DNA of 7,192 bases from Acidobacteriota bacterium (GTDB taxonomy: Bacteria > Acidobacteriota > Terriglobia > UBA7540 > JAPUME01), in contig JAPUME010000176.1 of the NCBI GenBank assembly GCA_027294185.1, positions 1 through 7,192 of the forward strand, in the 5' to 3' direction. Each line of letters begins with the position of its first letter. Within the stretch, counting starts at the first letter, position 1. Below, one piece after another: positions 4,873 to 7,192 of this stretch. The notes beneath the pieces are model-generated. The model had not been told where the DNA came from. It did no database searches and was given only the letters and a program-made list of their open reading frames with translations. The translations under genes were made by a program, and so were the position numbers.

Positions 4873-7192
4873 ATGTCAACTCTCACCACACCACCTCGAG
4901 CAGCCTCCCTCGAAGAGCAGGTGCTCGAAATCGTCCGCGAACTCCTTCGGGAGCTTGGCTCTCATCAGGCGGCCGAATCAATTTCGCTCGACTCATCGTT
5001 CGAGGGTGACCTCGGCCTCGGGAGCCTCGAACGCGTGGAGCTGCTGGTTCGCTTGGAGGGGCACTTCCATACCCGCCTGCCGGACAGCCTCGCGCAACAG
5101 GCGGAGACTCCCGCCGAATGGGTGCAGGCGCTGCTCGAAGGTGAAAAAGAAGTTCCCCTCGAATCGCGCTACCGCATCCTGCAGCCCTCCCGCCCGGCTC
5201 CTCCCGAGCCGGTCGATGCCCTCTCGATGGTCGAGGTGCTGCGCCGACATGCGGAACTCGAACCCGACCGGGTGCATATCCACCTGTTGGAAGAGAGCGG
5301 TGGCCAGGACATCTCCTACGGCCAATTGCTCGAGACGGCCTCGCGGGTCGCGGCGGGATTAACCAACGCGGGGCTCAGGCGCGACGAAACGGTGGCGATC
5401 ATGCTGCCCACCTGCTCCGATTTCTTTTACGCGTTTTTCGGTGTGATGCTCGCCGGCGGCATACCGGTGCCCATCTATCCCCCTGCTCGTCCGGACAAGA
5501 TTGAAGAGTACGTCACCCGGCAGGTCGGGATTCTGCGCAACGCCGAGGTTCGATTCCTCATCAGCTTCGAGCAGGCCCGGGCCGTCTCCAAGATCATGCG
5601 CCTCGGCATTCCGAGCCTGGTGGAAGTGACCCACGTCGACACATTGCGCCGCGCCGGTAGGGGACTGCCGACGCCCGCGGTTCACCCCTCTGAGACCGCC
5701 TTCATCCAATACACCTCGGGAAGCACGGGCGACCCGAAGGGAGTGGTCCTTACTCATTCGAACATCCTCGCCAACGTGCGCGGGATCGGCTGGTCGGTCA
5801 AGGTTCGTCCGACGGATATCGTCGTCACCTGGCTTCCTCTCTATCACGACATGGGGTTGATCGGCTCGTGGCTCTTCAGCGTTTACTACGCCCTTCCGAT
5901 CACGGTTCTTTCGCCGCTGGCTTTCCTCAGCCGGCCCGAACGCTGGCTCCGCGCTCTCAGCGACTCGGGAGGCACGCTTTCTCCGGCTCCTAATTTCTCG
6001 TTTGAACTTTGTGCGCGAAAAATTCCCGACTCCGCCCTCGAAGGGCTCGATTTGAGTCCCTGGCGCATCGCGATCAACGCGGGAGAGGCAGTGCTTCCAG
6101 ACACTCTGGCAAGATTCGAGAAGCGCTTCAAGAAGTGCGGGTTCCGCGCCGAAAGCTACGTGCCCTGTTACGGGCTGGCCGAATCGAGCGTCGCCCTGGC
6201 TTTCCCACCCATCGACCGCCGTCCGCTCATTGACACGATTCGCCGTGGTCTGTTCGAGAAGGAAGGCCGGGCCGAACCCGCAGGGCCGACGGAGACGAAC
6301 CGAATGCGTTTTGTCGCCAACGGCAAGCCCATGCCCGGCCATGCGGTCAAAATCGTGGACGACGAAGGGCGCGAGTTGGGAGAGCGTATCCAGGGACGGC
6401 TCCTGCTTCGCGGTCCATCGAGAACATCGGGTTACTATCGGAATCCGGAAGCGACCGCCCGCGTCCTCACCAGGGATGGCTGGATGGATTCAGGCGACCT
6501 GGCCTACTGGGCGGGCGGGGAGCTATACATCACCGGACGCCTCAAGGATTCGATCATCAAGGCCGGGCGAAACATCAACCCGCAGGACGTGGAAGAGGCC
6601 GCAGCCGAAGTGGAGGGCGTGCGCAGGGGCTGCGTAGCGGCCTTCGGCACAGCGGACAGCGTCACCGGAACCGAACGACTGGTCGTGGCGGCCGAGACTC
6701 GCGCCACTGCGCCCGACGAGCTGCGGCGAATCGAGATCGAAATCCTAAAGCACGTCGATGCCATACTGGGCATCCCGCCGGACAAAGTCGCCCTGGTAGC
6801 CCCCCATAGCATCCCCAAGACCTCCAGCGGAAAAATTCGCCGCAACGAAACCCGCAACCTCTACGAAGCGGGGAAACTTCGAGCCAACAAGCGGGCCCCC
6901 TGGGCTCAAATCGTCCGTCTCTGGTTGCGAAATCTGGATTCCTGGATCGGCCTCGGTCTCAGGCGGGCCGCTCGGATGCTGGTCGAGGGCTCGAAAGCCA
7001 CATTGATTTTCGCCGTCGCGGTCCCTGGTGGGACAATGGTTCGCCTGCTCCCCCCGCGCCAGGGATCCCAAGTGGCCCGTTGGACGGCACGAGTGCTCTT
7101 GCGTGTAATGGGAAAGCGAAGCGAACTCAAAGGGGAGGATTCAATCGCGAAAAACGAAGCCGCTGTCCTGGTGGTGAACCGGGCCGACGAAC
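4873..7192 (+). CDS. ACP - fatty acyl-AMP ligase - PlsC-like acyltransferase fusion (3' partial)
   Basis: The frame is open for 773 codons to the window edge. Residues about 12-90 form an acyl carrier protein with DLGLGSLERVEL; Ser51 is the likely phosphopantetheine site. Residues about 118-665 are an adenylation domain with YTSGSTGDPKGV (280-291), LPLYHDMGLIG (321-331), YGLAES (433-438), SGDLAY (540-545), GRLKDSIIKAGRN (555-567) and the catalytic Lys654 in PKTSSGK. The HDMGLI motif and the following RPERWLRAL and PNFSFELC text point to a fatty acyl-AMP ligase rather than an acyl-CoA synthetase. A hydrophobic helix at about 708-725 is followed by ARVLLRVMG and AAVLVVNR, which fit the start of a PlsC-type acyltransferase.

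Arg770 stands where the NHxxxxD His is expected. Start ATG 4873 leaves the ACP at a normal distance but has a poor ribosome binding site; TTG 4807 is an in-frame alternative. The gene lies 67 bp after the reductase, probably in one operon. The acyl acceptor is unknown. Confidence 0.88.
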   Translation, partial: MSTLTTPPRAASLEEQVLEIVRELLRELGSHQAAESISLDSSFEGDLGLGSLERVELLVRLEGHFHTRLPDSLAQQAETPAEWVQALLEGEKEVPLESRYRILQPSRPAPPEPVDALSMVEVLRRHAELEPDRVHIHLLEESGGQDISYGQLLETASRVAAGLTNAGLRRDETVAIMLPTCSDFFYAFFGVMLAGGIPVPIYPPARPDKIEEYVTRQVGILRNAEVRFLISFEQARAVSKIMRLGIPSLVEVTHVDTLRRAGRGLPTPAVHPSETAFIQYTSGSTGDPKGVVLTHSNILANVRGIGWSVKVRPTDIVVTWLPLYHDMGLIGSWLFSVYYALPITVLSPLAFLSRPERWLRALSDSGGTLSPAPNFSFELCARKIPDSALEGLDLSPWRIAINAGEAVLPDTLARFEKRFKKCGFRAESYVPCYGLAESSVALAFPPIDRRPLIDTIRRGLFEKEGRAEPAGPTETNRMRFVANGKPMPGHAVKIVDDEGRELGERIQGRLLLRGPSRTSGYYRNPEATARVLTRDGWMDSGDLAYWAGGELYITGRLKDSIIKAGRNINPQDVEEAAAEVEGVRRGCVAAFGTADSVTGTERLVVAAETRATAPDELRRIEIEILKHVDAILGIPPDKVALVAPHSIPKTSSGKIRRNETRNLYEAGKLRANKRAPWAQIVRLWLRNLDSWIGLGLRRAARMLVEGSKATLIFAVAVPGGTMVRLLPPRQGSQVARWTARVLLRVMGKRSELKGEDSIAKNEAAVLVVNRADE

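Noticed and set aside
5359..6342. 327-residue open frame on the minus strand
   Set aside because: It is antisense to the ligase adenylation core and shows no recognisable motif. The forward frame explains the sequence fully.

Overview
This window looks like chromosomal DNA from a GC-rich Gram-negative bacterium. The bacterium is plausibly an acidobacterium or a related soil or sediment lineage. That guess rests on an outer-membrane-barrel-like C-terminus at the left edge, a soluble PAS-type hybrid kinase, and bacterial acyl-reductase/ligase lipid genes. No rRNA, no convincing tRNA, and no taxonomically decisive marker is present, so the assignment is weak.

Left edge (1-501): the last 26 codons of a gene, probably an outer-membrane beta-barrel protein, end at 78. 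A strong 12-bp hairpin follows at once. About 420 bp of intergenic DNA then holds nested inverted repeats, a weak candidate promoter and a leader able to pair with the next gene's ribosome binding site.

Centre-left (502-3001): a 532-residue cytosolic hybrid sensor kinase (PAS, HisKA, HATPase_c, receiver) reads rightwards. It converges on thiD, the HMP/HMP-phosphate kinase of thiamine biosynthesis, which reads leftwards from a TTG start. A bulged hairpin lies in the 118-bp convergent gap and may act as a two-way terminator.

Right (3002-7192): a divergent intergenic region with candidate promoters in both directions precedes two co-directional lipid genes. The first encodes a fatty acyl reductase of the FAR/'male sterility' type. 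After a 67-bp spacer with its own hairpin comes a large multidomain gene that runs off the window. It has an N-terminal acyl carrier protein, a fatty acyl-AMP ligase, a membrane helix and the start of a PlsC-like acyltransferase.

Read together, the last two genes look like a self-contained fatty-acyl route. The ligase would activate a fatty acid as acyl-AMP and load it on the fused carrier. The reductase would convert the acyl thioester to aldehyde or alcohol. The acyltransferase part would transfer an acyl group to a glycerol-phosphate-type or alcohol acceptor. The product (ether lipid, wax ester or other fatty-alcohol lipid) cannot be read from this window. The visible part of the acyltransferase motif has Arg where the catalytic His is expected, which is the oddest single detail here.
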